Positions 1-10,929 are shown, counted from the stretch's first letter. The stretch is 55,997 bases of DNA from Chrysophaeum taylorii (GCA_029834535.1 JAQMWT010000519.1:1-55997); one strand, 5' to 3'. Notes: a model not told the origin generated them from the sequence alone. Made by a program: numbers and translations.

Positions 1-3000
1 CTCCCGTCGTCATCATCGTCATCATCGTCATCATCGTCATCATCGTCTCGTCAGTGTGGCTACGACAGCCGGTTTGTTGCCTGTGACTAAGTGTAAGCGA
101 GACTGCCATCTCCGTCAGCAACTATGATCGACTTGACGCACTGGGGATTCTTCGTCGTCGTCGTCGTCATCAGACGATGAGTCATCGTCGCTATCATCGC
201 CGTCGTCATCTTCCACTTTAGATGCGACAGCAGGCTTAGTTGTCTTTGCCTACGCAGATTGTGTGCCATATCAGACGGATCATTTTGGGCTTGAACTCAC
301 GGGGGACTCCAATTCATCATCGTCGTCATCAGAATCGTCGTCGTCATCAGAATCATCGTCATCCTCTTCATCATCGGAGGCTGTGGCTGCGACCGTTGGT
401 TTCGCTGCTTGTGCCTAAGCAACAGTTTCATCTCGGACGGGGCTATATTGGTGTGGCAAACACACCGGGTTTTCATCCTCGTCCTCTTCGTCTTCAGACT
501 CATCAGATGATGAGCCATCATCGTCATCTTTGGATGCGACAAGAGGTTTGATCGCTCGTGCCTATGATCCACAGGTCATGCGTGGACAAACCTGCGAACT
601 CACGGGGGGTTTCCTGTCCTCATCGTCGTCGTCGTCATCATCATCAGAGTCGTCAGAATCAGAGTCGTCATCATCGCTCGCTACAGCCGCGCGGGCAGGC
701 TTGGCAGCCTGTGCCTAAGCGAAGTGGCATTTCAGTCCCAGGTATGATGTGTTCCAACACACAGGGGCTTCTTCTCGTCGTCAGACTCATCAGATGATGA
801 GTCAGCATCATCATCATCTCCAGCTTTGGATGCAGCAACTGCTCGCACCTACACAATAGTGCCATTCGGTCTACAAACATAGAAGCCTGTGAACTGACAG
901 GGGTTTTGATTTCCTCATCGCCATCATCATCAGAGTCGTCAGAATCATCGTCATCGCTGTTATCATCGTCAGCTTTGGCTGTGAGCACAGGCTTGGCTGC
1001 TTGTGCCTAAGTGAGAACCATCTCAGTCCGCAACCATGACGAGCTTGAACTTACCTGGGTCTTCTCGTCTTCGTCGCTATCATCATCATCATCGTCAGAA
1101 GACGAGTCGTCGCCATCGTCGTCGTCCTCCTCCTCCACCTCTTCAGCCATAGTCGCAACAGCATGTTTGCTTGGTTGAGCCTACGCGATAGTCCAGATGC
1201 ACAAACATGGGTACGAACTCACAGGGTTTGCCATTTCCACATCCTCATCATCGTCAGAATCATCGTCAGAATCGTCATCAGAATCGTCGTCGTCATCATC
1301 GCGAGCTGTGGCTGCCACAGCAGCTTTTGCCACTTGTGCCTAAGCGACAGTGCCATCACAGTCCGTGTTATTACGCGCTTGAACACACCGGGGTTGCATC
1401 CTCATCATCGTCTTCAGACTCATCAGATGATGAGCCAGCATCGTCGTCATCCTCATCTTTAACTTTGGGTGCGACAGCAGATTTGGTCGCTTGTGCCTGC
1501 GCAAGATTTTCCAGAAAGTCAACAATTATAGAAACCAGTGACTCACAGTAGTTTTCATTTCCTCATCGCCATCATCATCATCAGAGTCTTCAGAATCATC
1601 ATCATCGTCGTCTTCATCGTCAGCTGTGGTTGCTAGAGCAGGCTTGGTTGTTTGTGCCTAAGCGACAGTGTCAAAAAACTTGCAACTATGGCGGGTTTTG
1701 AAACACAGGGGGGTTACCTCCTCATCATCGTCAGATTCATCAGATGATGAACCCTCCTCATCGTCATCCTCATCTTCAACTTTGGATGCGACAGCAGCTT
1801 TGGTCGCTTGTGCCTACGCGAGAGTGCTAGATCAATCGTCAAACATCGAAACCTGTCAACTCACAGCGTCTTCCATGCTTTCGTCATCGTCAGAGTCGTC
1901 AGAGTCGTCTGAGTCGTCAGAATCGTCGTCATCATCGTCAGCTTTTGATGCGGCGGCGGGCTGGGTTGCTTTTACCTACGCGAATGTTTCATACTTCAGA
2001 AGGCATACTTGGAGTGAACACACAGGGGCTTCCTCCTCATCGTCATCGTCGTCATCATCATCAGAATCATCGTTGTCAGCTTTGGAGGCAACAGCAGATG
2101 TGGTCGCTTGTGCCTACGCGAAAGTGTGAGGTCAGTCCACAAAATGTGCTTGTAACTTACAAGGGCTTCCTTCTCTTCATCATCATCGTCATCATCACTA
2201 TCAGATGACGAGTCGTCAGAATCATCATCGTCCTCATCATCATTGCCGTTATCTCCTTTGGATAAAACAGAAGGCTTCATGGCTTGTGCCTATGCGAATG
2301 CGTCACATCGGTGGGCACACTATGAATATGAACACACCTGGGTCTCCTCTTCATCGTCATCGTCATCAGAGTCATCATCGTCGTCGTCGTCGTCATCCTC
2401 TGACATGGTCTTAGGGTTGCTCGTTGCAACCTGCGTCACCTCAGGTCACGAAAGGAAGAACGTTTTCGCCTCCATACTCTGATAATCAACCTTTTTCTTA
2501 TTTCTGTCATCGTCGGTGTCATCGTCGTCGTCATCATCATCCTAAAGGGAGAGCGTCGACATTGGAGAAGACACACCAAGGGTACCCACATCGTCATCAT
2601 CATCGTCGTCGTCGTCGTCCGCTGCTGTGGCTGTTTTTGGTTGCGGCTTGAGTGGCGGAGCGAATAAAAGTGGCCCCTGCAAGTGGAGATGGGAGCGCAA
2701 TCAAGTGCATTAGAGTCACATCATCATCGTCATCATCGTCATCATCGTCATCATCGTCATCATCGTCGTCCTCGCTGTCCTGCCCAAAAACCGTAAGCGT
2801 ACGCAACCCATATGGTGCCAGTGACCAAGCTCACCGTGTCGTTGGGACCAGCCCGAACCGGCTTTGTTGGGGTTGCCGCAGCCGCTGAACCCTAATAAAA
2901 AGCGTCAAATGGACACGTCAAGAAGTTTGGGCGCAGGTGATCGCACATCGTCGTCGTCGTCATCGTCGTCGTCGTCATCATCGTCGTCGTCGTCATCATC

Positions 3001-3598
3001 GTCGTCGTCGTCGTCGTCTTTTGCAGCAGGCTTGCTGTGCGTGGTTGCTCTCACATTACTAACAACCTTGTTGTGGTCGTCCTGCCGCGACGACGGTCGT
3101 ATAATCCTCTCGCAGGCGCAGTTCCTACCTCGTCTTCGCTGTCGTCGCTCTCATCATCGCTTTCAGCACTGGCAGCGGCGCGGACAAGAGCTACGACCGC
3201 CTGCGAACAGCGCAGAGATTACGTCGGAGAGAGAAAGAGCCGCTGCAAGCGCTGGAGTGGACTCCCTTGTCCTGCGGCACGCGAGTTAACTGGCAACAAG
3301 CGGAGCTAGACACCGGGGTGTTGACTTTGTCATCGGCTTCGTTCGTCTTCTTCTTTTTGGCACCCTCGCGTTTCTTGGCATGCTCGGCCGCGCGCGGAGC
3401 TCCGCGCTTCTTTGCACCAGGGTCCTCCGTCTTAAGCTGAATGAGGGGGCCCGGGAGGGTCTCCTGCTTCGGAGGTTTCGGGTTCTTGAGCGCCTCCTTC
3501 TTGACCGCTTTGGGGCCGTCGGATGGCTTGCCCTTAGCGAGCGTCGGCTTGCTCGCGACCTTGGACGACGCCTTGCTTGACCGTACGCTTTTGCCCAT
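1..3598 (-). CDS. Nopp140/SRP40-like acidic-basic repeat protein, multi-exon, 3' end outside window
   Basis: The minus strand starts with ATG at 3598. Exon 1 (3598-3314) encodes a Lys/Ala/Pro-rich basic region. Intron 1 runs from GTGTCT at 3313 to TTCGCAG at 3201, and exon 2 (3200-3129) is 72 nt, phase 0. Leftwards at least 15 further exons follow at 130-170 bp spacing. Each opens with A-K/Q/R-A-x-K-P-x-V-A, continues into a run of Asp/Ser/Glu, and ends at a GTGAGT- or GTGTGT-type donor; acceptors read TTAG or GTAG. Alternating basic Lys-Pro segments and acidic serine clusters are the hallmark of Nopp140/SRP40 nucleolar chaperones, which bind snoRNPs and are CK2 substrates. No LisH domain is visible at the N-terminus and the conserved C-terminal domain lies off the window, so treacle-like or other acidic proteins remain possible. 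The TCATCG-rich plus strand translates as poly-Ser or His/Arg shadows only. Confidence 0.6.
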
Positions 3599-3908
3599 CG
3601 TGACCGCGATCGGTTATGACTGCGCGAGTCGGTACACTCCTGCGCGCGCGGTGGAAACGCACCGGGGAGCGAGATACTGGCGGTGGCCGTCGGCGTCGCA
3701 CACAGCAGCGAAGGGTCAACACACAAGAAACCCTTAAGTGCACGCACACTCAAAAACCCTCCCCAAAAACCCTTAACGCCCGCCGCACCACCTCAGCAGT
3801 CGACCCTCAAAAACCCGTCTCCTGTTTTACAAGGGGGGTTCGATACGATACCGTTGTACGTATGGAAGCCCCCCGTATCGAGTCGAGTCGAGTCGAGTCG
3901 AGCGATAG
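3599..3908. other. intergenic, divergent upstream / convergent downstream spacer
   Basis: No gene seen. The spacer holds several CAAAAACCC runs (3749-3820) and a TCGAG microsatellite at 3877-3902. It contains the upstream region of the repeat-protein gene and the 3' flank of the VOC gene, both on the minus strand. Confidence 0.4.
3877..3902. repeat. (TCGAG)n microsatellite
   Basis: Five tandem copies of a 5-bp unit lie immediately downstream of the VOC gene stop codon. Confidence 0.85.
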
Positions 3909-4841
3909 TCACTGAAGCCGAGGGGGTGAGCGAACGAAGGTGAGACGGTAGCCGTCGGGGTCAGTAAAGGAGACGGCACTCTGCGGTAGCTCGGCGGCAA
4001 AGAATGGGTCGTCGTCCGGCGCGGCCAAAGTCAAGCCTGCGTAGATGTCGCCGACGTCGGGAGGCGAGGCGGTCTTTCTTGAGCCGCGGTTGAAGGGGAA
4101 AGATCGCGGTGGAGGATCCGGCGAGTTGGGGAGGAGGAGGAGGCCGAAGGTGTCGTCGCAATAGGCCAGGAAGACGCTTCCGGGCGGGGGGTTGGGATCA
4201 AAGGGAGAATCGTAGTCGGTGGGTGGTCTCGCGCGCGGGTAGGTCGCGCGGTGGAAACCGAGCGTGGCGGTGTAGAACTGCTCCGCTCGCGCCACGTCCT
4301 GGACCCTGAGCGCGACATACATAGAGCGATCTCTGACCTCGTCTCCGACGAGGAGTCTGACGGGGATGCCGCCCGGCGCGATGACGTTGACGTTGCCGTA
4401 GGCTTCAACGATCGTGCCGCCGTAGCCAATGAGTTTTGATGCGCGGATGAAGGGCATGGCGAACTGCACGTAAGCGAGTCCGTCGCCGGGGCGCGTCGCC
4501 GGACCGGATCGGAAGCGCACCCCGAAGTGCGCCCCGTCCTCGTCAAACGATGAGATTCCCGGAACAAAGTCGCGCGGTTGGTCGAGCTGCGTCGGACCGT
4601 AGGCGACCAAAGTGCCAGCCGCGGATTTGGATGCGACGTGCATGTCCAGCGCCTTGGTGAAGAAAGTGACGGTTTCGTCGGGATCGGGAACCTCGAAAAC
4701 GAGTTCGCGCGGCAGCCGTTTGCAACCCGCCGTGTATCTCGAGGTCTCCCACGTGGGAAAGGCGGCAGTCGACGCGAGCAGCGACCGCCGCGTCACTTCT
4801 GTCTGCAACGCAGATACACACGTGATTACCAACGAGTTCAT
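3909..4841 (-). CDS. two-domain VOC (glyoxalase I / dioxygenase fold) protein, possibly plastid-targeted
   Basis: 310 residues from ATG at 4841. Residues about 45-150 and 165-305 form two tandem vicinal-oxygen-chelate units. The first opens with LVFEVPDPDETVTFFTKALDM and the second with MYVALRVQDVARAEQFYTATLGF, both typical first beta-alpha segments. The C-terminal strand reads VSFTDPDGYRLTFV, matching the usual D-P-D/E-G-x-x-x-x-[LF] ending. VOC proteins include glyoxalase I, dioxygenases and lyases that use a divalent metal; I cannot infer the substrate. The N-terminal ~35 residues contain TRRSLLASTAAF, a twin-arginine plus small-residue stretch resembling lumen-targeting signals of algal plastid proteins. 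No introns are needed. Next gene: eL22, divergent, 240 bp away. Confidence 0.75.
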   Translation of the reverse strand: MNSLVITCVSALQTEVTRRSLLASTAAFPTWETSRYTAGCKRLPRELVFEVPDPDETVTFFTKALDMHVASKSAAGTLVAYGPTQLDQPRDFVPGISSFDEDGAHFGVRFRSGPATRPGDGLAYVQFAMPFIRASKLIGYGGTIVEAYGNVNVIAPGGIPVRLLVGDEVRDRSMYVALRVQDVARAEQFYTATLGFHRATYPRARPPTDYDSPFDPNPPPGSVFLAYCDDTFGLLLLPNSPDPPPRSFPFNRGSRKTASPPDVGDIYAGLTLAAPDDDPFFAAELPQSAVSFTDPDGYRLTFVRSPPRLQ

Positions 4842-5083
4842 CTTCGGAATAGGGTAAGGGAGTCAACTCGAAAGTGGTGCAGCAGGGATCAGAGCGCAAA
4901 GGTGTAAACTCAAGGGTTAAGGGCAGAGCGGGGGCTTGGGATTCGAAGGAACCTAACCTAAAGGGTAAGGTATAAGGAGAGAGGGTAAGAGATCTTTACT
5001 GGGTAGGGGTTAGTATCGTGACTTTTTGGCGACCTTGGAAGGTATGGAAGGAATGGTGCGACTCGCCGTGACGATGCCGCAGG

Positions 5084-5504
5084 ATGCCTGCCGCCAAGCC
5101 CACCTCCAAGACCGGCAAGAAGAAGCAAGTCAAGTTCATCATCGACTGCTGGCAGTAAGTCGATGAAGCTTGTGGACGAAGTGAGCGCGCGACGCAGACC
5201 GGTCGAGGACTCCGTGTTGGATGTCGACACCTTCGAAAAGTTCCTCAAGGACGCGATCAAGGTCGCCGGCAAAGCTGGCAACTTGGGCGACGCCGTGAGC
5301 GTCTCGATGGAGAAGACTAAGGTCGTCGTCAGCGCTGAGCTTCCCTTCTCGAAACGGTACCTCAAGTACCTCACCAAGAAGTACTTGAAAAAGCAACAAC
5401 TACGGGACTACTTGCACGTCATCGCGACAAACAAGTCGACCTACGAGATGCGTTATTTCAACATCAACAGCGAAGAGAACGAAGAGAGTAGTAGAACACG
5501 ATAA
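5084..5504 (+). CDS. RPL22: 60S ribosomal protein L22 (eL22), two exons
   Basis: Exon 1 is 5084-5154, the intron 5155-5197 (GTAAGT...GACGCAG, 43 nt) and exon 2 5198-5504. The joined frame gives about 125 residues, the normal eL22 length. A basic N-terminus is followed by KFIIDC, then PVED directly after the junction; [17 protein letters not shown] and the diagnostic [17 protein letters not shown]; an acidic tail ends the protein. The ATG at 5084 is in frame with exon 1, while the one at 5074 is not. eL22 is a component of the large cytosolic ribosomal subunit. The splice assignment is supported because the frame opens only across the junction and restores the conserved DC-x-x-PVED stretch. 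Confidence 0.95.
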
Positions 5505-5567
5505 TAATGTTCGTTGGAACTGCTGCCGCGCCGCAAGGAGCGCACGCGATACATCGCCCTTTCGTGC

Positions 5568-5652
5568 AAGGAAGGAAGGAAGGATGGAAGGAAGGGGAGA
5601 AGGAAGGAACTATGCTCTCGCAACACGACGACGACGACGACGACGACGACGT
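5568..5652. repeat. (GGAA)n and (ACG)n simple repeats
   Basis: A GGAA-rich stretch (5568-5608) and a GAC/ACG run (5626-5652) lie in the 225-bp spacer between eL22 and the next frame. Confidence 0.8.
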
Positions 5653-5730
5653 GATATACAATGACGCTACCGCTCGGAACCCACTTACACTTACCCTTCG
5701 TCCAAAGAATTCGCCTAACGCCGAAAAAAA

Positions 5731-6564
5731 ATGGCCATCGAGGAGGAGGAGGGGCGCGCACCGCGGTTCACGAACCGGCGAGGGCTCGGGGCTCGGCGCG
5801 GTTGGGACGTACGCATGGGCGACGATGAGGACGAGTCCGATCTCGTCGCCCTCGGCGCGTCGGAGTCGTCGTTGTCGGCGTCGTGGCACATCATCGAGTC
5901 GAGCGCGGACGAGCGGATGCTCGGGGCCATCGCGACGAGGCTCGATGGCGGCACGGCGACAATCGAAGCGGTGCTGGTGGAGTCCCGCGCCCCCCCGGAC
6001 GTCGCGTCGGCGCTGTTGTCGTGCGCCGAGGCAGCCGCGCGGAGCCTGGGCGCGACTACGTGCCGCGCCCAGGTTCGCGCGGCGACACGGCCGCGCTCCT
6101 CGCGCGCGCTGGCTACGCGGCCGTCGACGGTGCCGTCGAGAAGAGTCTTGTTGGAGCGCCCCCAGTCGTCGAGGACGCGCCGGCGGACCCCTTGATCGCG
6201 TCTCTCGACCTGGCCGCATCGCTCAAGGAGATGGCGGGCGCCATCGTCGACGCTATCCCCGACCGCGACGACAACCCGCCCGACGATCCCGAGACCTCAC
6301 TCGAGGATCTCGTTGGGTCGCTCCTCAGCAAGCTCAAGACCGACGAAGGTCGTCTCGAGTTTCACCGCCTTGCCGCCAAACAGGCACGCGAGCGCCCCAC
6401 TGTAGAAACCGAAGAGGCGCGCCGTGCGCCTCGCGCATTCGTCCAGCGCCCCCGAGGAGGCCGCGCCAACGACCACCGCCACGACCACCACCATCGGCGA
6501 TGCGCACGCCGTTGCCGAGCTCTTCTGCGCCGACGGCCGCTTCGCGCGCACCGCCACCAACTAG
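5731..6564 (+). CDS. GNAT-acetyltransferase-like protein, frame interrupted
   Basis: ATG at 5731. The first frame (to about 6075) contains ASALLSCAEAAARSLGATTC, resembling the helix of a GNAT fold that packs on the acetyl-CoA site. The following GNAT-like segment (GDTAALLARAGYAAVDGAV, the 'A-x-x-L-Y-x-x-x-G-F' region) is in another frame, so a one-base indel or a missed intron lies near 6070-6085. After this comes an acidic, helix-rich C-terminal extension (LEDLVGSLLSKLKT) and possibly an Ala/Thr-rich end in a third frame stopping at 6562-6564. GC is very high (about 65%). The GNAT assignment rests on pattern only; the pyrophosphate-loop Q/R-x-x-G-x-A is not clearly seen. An alternative is an unrelated alga-specific protein. 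Confidence 0.4.
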
Positions 6565-6634
6565 ATAGTACGAGGATATCCCTCCCCCCATCTACTCCAT
6601 ATCCCGTTTGAAACTAGCTTGAAGAGCCGAAGGA

Positions 6635-7339
6635 ATGAGCTTGCTGTTCAACACGGGTGACGCCGCGCTCGACGCGGCGCTTGCGAATTCGCTGACGGGG
6701 CGGGCAATTCCTCCTGCGGAGACGCTTGTCGAGCAGGCGGCACTGGCCGCCTCAGCGCAACCCGAAGAAGCCATCGCGACGCTGCGCACGGTCCTCAGGA
6801 ACTTTTGCGACGAGCCGGCAAACCCCAAGTATCGACGGCTACGGCTGGAGAAGCCCATCGTCGCGAGACTCTGGGAGAGCGAGGTGTGCCGCGCAGTGCT
6901 TGAGTCCGTTGGCTGGGGCGAAACGAGAGACACCAACGGAGACCGCGTCTTGGCACTGGGCGGAGACCCCTCGCTCTCCGAGACCGCGCTTCGAATCCTC
7001 GAACCGCCTTCCGCCAGATCCCCCTCTGGCACCTGCGCGGTGTGCTACCGGGCTGTCTCCCAGTACTATCCACCCCCGCGCGGCGCGTTTTCCGACGAGC
7101 GCGATCGCCAAATGAAGGCGTCGTGTGTACGACGTGCCCGCCCGGCGCCTACACCTTGTGTGGCCGCTGCTACAACCATGGCGACTTCGGTAGCCACGAT
7201 GCGTCGCATACCTTTGCACCGATGGGCTGGGAAGAGGCCTCTGCGATGGGCTTTCGGCGGCGACAAGCCGGGGCCCCGCCCAGCGACCCCGACCTCACCC
7301 TCGGACGCGCTTCACGGCCGACGAGGTCCTTGGGGTTAG
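6635..7339 (+). CDS. PUB-domain plus ZZ-type zinc-finger protein
   Basis: Residues about 45-110 match a PUB/PUG domain: AIATLRTVLRNFCDEPANPK, then KYRRLRLEKPIVARLWES and the terminal DRVLAL. PUB domains bind the C-terminus of p97/VCP and occur in PNGase and UBXN6. After this a Cys/His cluster follows: CAVC, CTTC, CGRC, then an H-x-x-H-type pair ending HDASHTF, as in a ZZ zinc finger. The zinc-finger part is in another frame. An A-run at about 7110 is one base short and a T-run at about 7252 is one base long, and these two changes compensate, so the ends of the frame agree and it closes at 7339. The pairing suggests sequence errors or a recent double change. Role inferred: p97-linked ubiquitin/ERAD adaptor. 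Confidence 0.6.
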   Translation: MSLLFNTGDAALDAALANSLTGRAIPPAETLVEQAALAASAQPEEAIATLRTVLRNFCDEPANPKYRRLRLEKPIVARLWESEVCRAVLESVGWGETRDTNGDRVLALGGDPSLSETALRILEPPSARSPSGTCAVCYRAVSQYYPPPRGAFSDERDRQMKASCVRRARPAPTPCVAAATTMATSVATMRRIPLHRWAGKRPLRWAFGGDKPGPRPATPTSPSDALHGRRGPWG

Positions 7340-7900
7340 CCAATACCCTTCCTCTTCGGAGTCCCCTCTTTCCCGCCGGTGCTAGAGATTCACCACGCAG
7401 CGCATGCTTTTGCCTTAGTTACGTAGATTGTATTTCGTCGTCGCCATCCCGGTCTCATGAATCACATGATATGCCGAAACGGATAAAGCAAAAAGCGGGG
7501 GTTCGGGGACGGAGTCCTCCGAAAATCAAGCGGGCGACGAGGGGGGCTTGGGGGGCGGATCCCCCCGTCCGGTGGGGTTGGTGGGGCGTAGCCCTCGAGA
7601 CAGGTAGGTGCATACTCCAATGAGAGCACCTAGCGAGGCGTTGGGGGCGGAGTCACCCAGATGCGGTTTGCGCGGCCGTTTGGAGGCGTTAGGGCCACAA
7701 CCCGCAAACCCCAAGATATAATCGTGTCCCCGTTGTTGAGCCCCGGTCGTTGGCCGAGCCGTCTAAGGCGCTATCGTCCGCGTGAGTCGGTAAGCCGTAA
7801 CAACAATGGTGCGCAAACTCTGGCTGACGTGGTCGCGCGCAGGTCCGCTTCAGCCGGCTGTTCTCGGTGCCGATTTGGAGCGTGAACGCCGCGAGATGGA
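7340..7900. other. intergenic, no gene recognised
   Basis: GC-rich spacer with G-runs around 7535-7585. Short open frames here show no recognisable motif and no sustained coding pattern. It separates the gene island from the repeat-rich region. Confidence 0.4.
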
Positions 7901-8213
7901 GAATTTCAGCATGATGCCTCACCCTTCGTGCGACTGGTGCATCAGTTCATGGATAACTGCTCCGGGACGAGCAAGTTGCAGCATTACTTCGGTGGGCTGG
8001 CGCTGCTGCTGCCATTGAATAGTGTACTAACTAACTAACTAACGAACTAACTAACTTGGGACCTCTCCCGGGCATATGGGAGCCAGGCGAATTTTAGCAT
8101 GATGTCTCACCCCTTCGTGCGACTGGTGCATCCGTTCATGGATAACTGCTCCGGGACGAGCAAGTTGCGGCATTGCTTCGGCGGGCTGGCGCTGCTGCCA
8201 TTGAATGAATAAT
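7901..8213. repeat. ~120-bp direct duplication flanking a SINE tail fragment
   Basis: 7901-8028 and 8091-8221 are near-identical direct repeats (both contain GTGCGACTGGTGCATC and CTCCGGGACGAGCAAGTTGC). Between them lie (AACT)n and a short piece, GGACCTCTCCCGGGCAT onwards, that matches the 3' end of the SINE-like family at 45.5-45.8 and 53.3-53.6 kb. 8214-8536 beyond holds nothing recognised. Confidence 0.75.
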
Positions 8214-8536
8214 AGTGTACTGGACGCATTGAATCTTGAGTTCATGGCTGTTGGGCACTCGAAGTTCGAGGCGACGTTACCGCGCAGCACACGGTGAACA
8301 TTTTCAAAACGAGCGACTGCTTGAACCAGCATGCTTAACGAACTGTTCGGCCATTACGTGTCGGGCTACGAAGCCTCGACAATGTATGATTAAAAAGACG
8401 CCACCACAGCGCTCTTCGAGGCAGTAAGCGATTTTATGCAGTACCGCTCTTTCATGATAGTTGGTGACGACGGCGAGTTGAGACCTCGTGCCGGCCTCGA
8501 CGACGCAGGAGCACCATTACACTGCGGCATCGTTGG

Positions 8537-8870
8537 TGTGGCGTAAGGAGAATTTTAGGGGCTACCTGGCGTGCCTTCGAATCCTGGCTCGCCGATCGCG
8601 TCCGTGCCCTTGGTGGGATCACTGGACGAGGATGGCCGTTCTCCCGCCACGCGACCACAAACAACTCCTGCGCCTGGTCCTCTCAACTTGAGGATCGGCT
8701 GTTGCTTTATGATCAAGGATAATCGAAATCAGAAATCAGGGTGACACATGTCACGGAAAAGGAAGATGATGTCAGAGAAAACTCTGACATCATCGGAACG
8801 GAGTAGGGTGCCCCTGATGAGGGGGGCCTAGAAGAGGGGTAAGCCTTAGGAGGCGGGAGTTGCCGCCACA
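8537..8870 (-). repeat. gypsy 3' LTR
   Basis: 334 bp with 7-bp inverted ends TGTGGCG/CGCCACA. It contains a perfect 12-bp hairpin (arm ATGATGTCAGAG, 4-nt loop) at about 8767-8794, which is partly degraded in the other LTR. Confidence 0.92.
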
Positions 8871-8886
8871 GGACTCCCCTGGTAAG
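8871..8886 (-). promoter_or_regulatory. polypurine tract of the gypsy element
   Basis: On the minus strand the sequence CCAGGGGAGTCC abuts the 3' LTR, as expected for the plus-strand DNA primer. Confidence 0.55.
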
Positions 8887-8913
8887 AATTCGAGCTGCCC
8901 CAGCGAGGTGCTA

Positions 8914-10799
8914 GCGCGAGGAGCGCGGCTTCGCCTTACGAGCATCTCGTGAACGAATCTTCTGGTAAACGCGGGTGATGATCGGTTCAGGAACTCGACC
9001 ACTGCGTAAAGTAAACTTGGGGACCAACACGTCAATCTCGTGCGGAGCGAAATCCGTGACACAAGGAGTTGTGTTGGAGGAAATTCGGGACTTGTCGGTG
9101 AAACTTCGACCTTCAACGTCCTTGAATTCGGGCTTGAGCTTGCGGTGCGAAAGGTGAGAGGTCGGCTTGAAATAAGCGACATCATCGTTCGGACCCAAAT
9201 CGGAATAGAAATGTAGAGCAACACGATCATTTTGGTAATCGTAAGGCTCGTAAACTTCAGCAACATAAATCTTCTTGCGCCAATCAGAGCGCTTCCGGTC
9301 AGGAATCCGGAAAACAACAAACTTACCGTGCTGATAATCATCACGGAAGGTTTCTTCGGGTTTGCGGATGGTTTGATCAACGATCGGAGGTACCATCACC
9401 GGCGTGATCTGACTTACATGAACACGTCGTTCTTCGGGCGGAGAGTCGAGAGACTCAATCCTATAGGTGACCGGGAGGCGTTCTTGATAATAAACGGCCC
9501 TCGCCATTCCGGTCGAAGTTTGTTCTGAAGGAAAGGGATGTAGAGCAAAACGAGCGATCCTTCCTTGTATTCAACATCAACATGATCAGCATTGTAAGCC
9601 AATCGTTGTTTCTTCAAAGCTTATCACGAGCCTCGCGGACGATCTTTGTATAATATTTCAATCGTTCACGAGTCTCGGCGACTGCATCAGAGCGAGTCTT
9701 CGGCAATAATCGTGTATCAAAATCCATGAGCGTGTAGTCAGTCGGTAGCATCGGCTGACGGTTCAGGCGCAGCATAAAGGGAGAAATCTGCGTGCCTGGA
9801 ATAAACTTGCGGTTGTAGCAAAACGCAATATAATGAGCAAAGTCAGGCCAATCCGTGATGTTCCGGCCTTGAAGGCAAGCACGGAGGAAGGCCTTGATAA
9901 ATCGGTTGACACGCTCAGCCGGGTTCGACTGGGCATGATAAGGAATCGTAGTTTGGTATCGTGTGTTGAAGAGATGGCAAACTCGCGCATCAACTTGTTC
10001 ACGAAATCTTTACCGTTGTCGGTACGAATCATCTGGGGCAAGTAGCCCTTGAGAAGAATGTTAATGACACACACAAGACTCGAGGACAGACTCAGCAGTC
10101 TTATCGTTCAAAACATCCAGAATCAAGAAATGCGAGAACGGATCAAAAATACTAGAAGATACGTCTCGGGACCAGCGCTGGGCAAGGGTCCAAATAAATC
10201 CATGCAAAGAACAGCACCATCACCATCGTAGACGGGCTGCTGCAAGAGTCCAGCTCGTTTCGGCTCAGGCGTACGAGCTTTCTGGCAAACTAAGCATTCA
10301 GCAATGAAGACTCCAACTTCGTTCGACATGTGGGCCACCAAAATCGTTCTTGGATAGCCTGGACGGTACTGTGACGTCCCATATGACCACCGTTAACCGG
10401 AGTGTCATGGTAGAGTCGAATAATGCGCTTGCGCAACGTAGCAGGTGCAACAATCATCGGGTGCAAATCAGCAGAAATGCGGTAAAGAACATCTTTAACG
10501 ACTTCGAATCGTTCGTTCGCTCGGGAACGTCGCGGCGTCTGACCTTGGGCCATTCGGTAGCGAATATCCTCGCAAGTAGCATCAGATTCTTGCTCACGTG
10601 CGATCTCAGCGAGCGTCATATTATCGGGTATCTTATCGATATAATCTTTGTAAGCGGCTGCGTCCTTGAAGATCTGTGGCTCATCACGCGCACGGTTCTT
10701 CCGACGTTGTCTCGTAGCGTGAGACGTAGCCAATTTCATCGGATCCTTTTCAGGGTCTTCGTCTTCGTCTTCCGGCAGTTCGGTCGTAATAAACGACAT
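8914..10799 (-). pseudogene. gypsy integrase with GPY/F-type C-terminus, frameshifted
   Basis: The zinc-binding module H-x-x-x-H (YHDTPVNGGHMGRHS) with FWWP lies around 10,370-10,430; the C-x-x-C (CLVCQK) follows at about 10,280. The first catalytic Asp is in MDLFGPLP (about 10,190), the second in IRTDNGKDFVN (about 10,020) and the Glu in QSNPAERVNRF (about 9,910). A C-terminal WRGPFIIKN (about 9,510) is the GPY/F module, followed by ~150 residues rich in charged residues. At least three frame changes are needed. Role: inserting the retrotransposon cDNA into host DNA. Confidence 0.8.
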
Positions 10800-10929
10800 T
10801 ATGAAGTGGCAGCCGAGACGGGAACTCCTCGGTCATCAACAGGTCGGGAAGCTCTTGGAACACTAAATACGCGTGGTTCAAGGTTCTCCAAACTCGTCAG
10901 ACTCGATGACATGATCTATCGGTTGCGGG

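Noticed and set aside
530..3289. Plus-strand poly-Ser, Arg/His-rich open frames
   Set aside because: They are shadows of the acidic repeats on the minus strand, where donors, acceptors and a repeated protein pattern are consistent.
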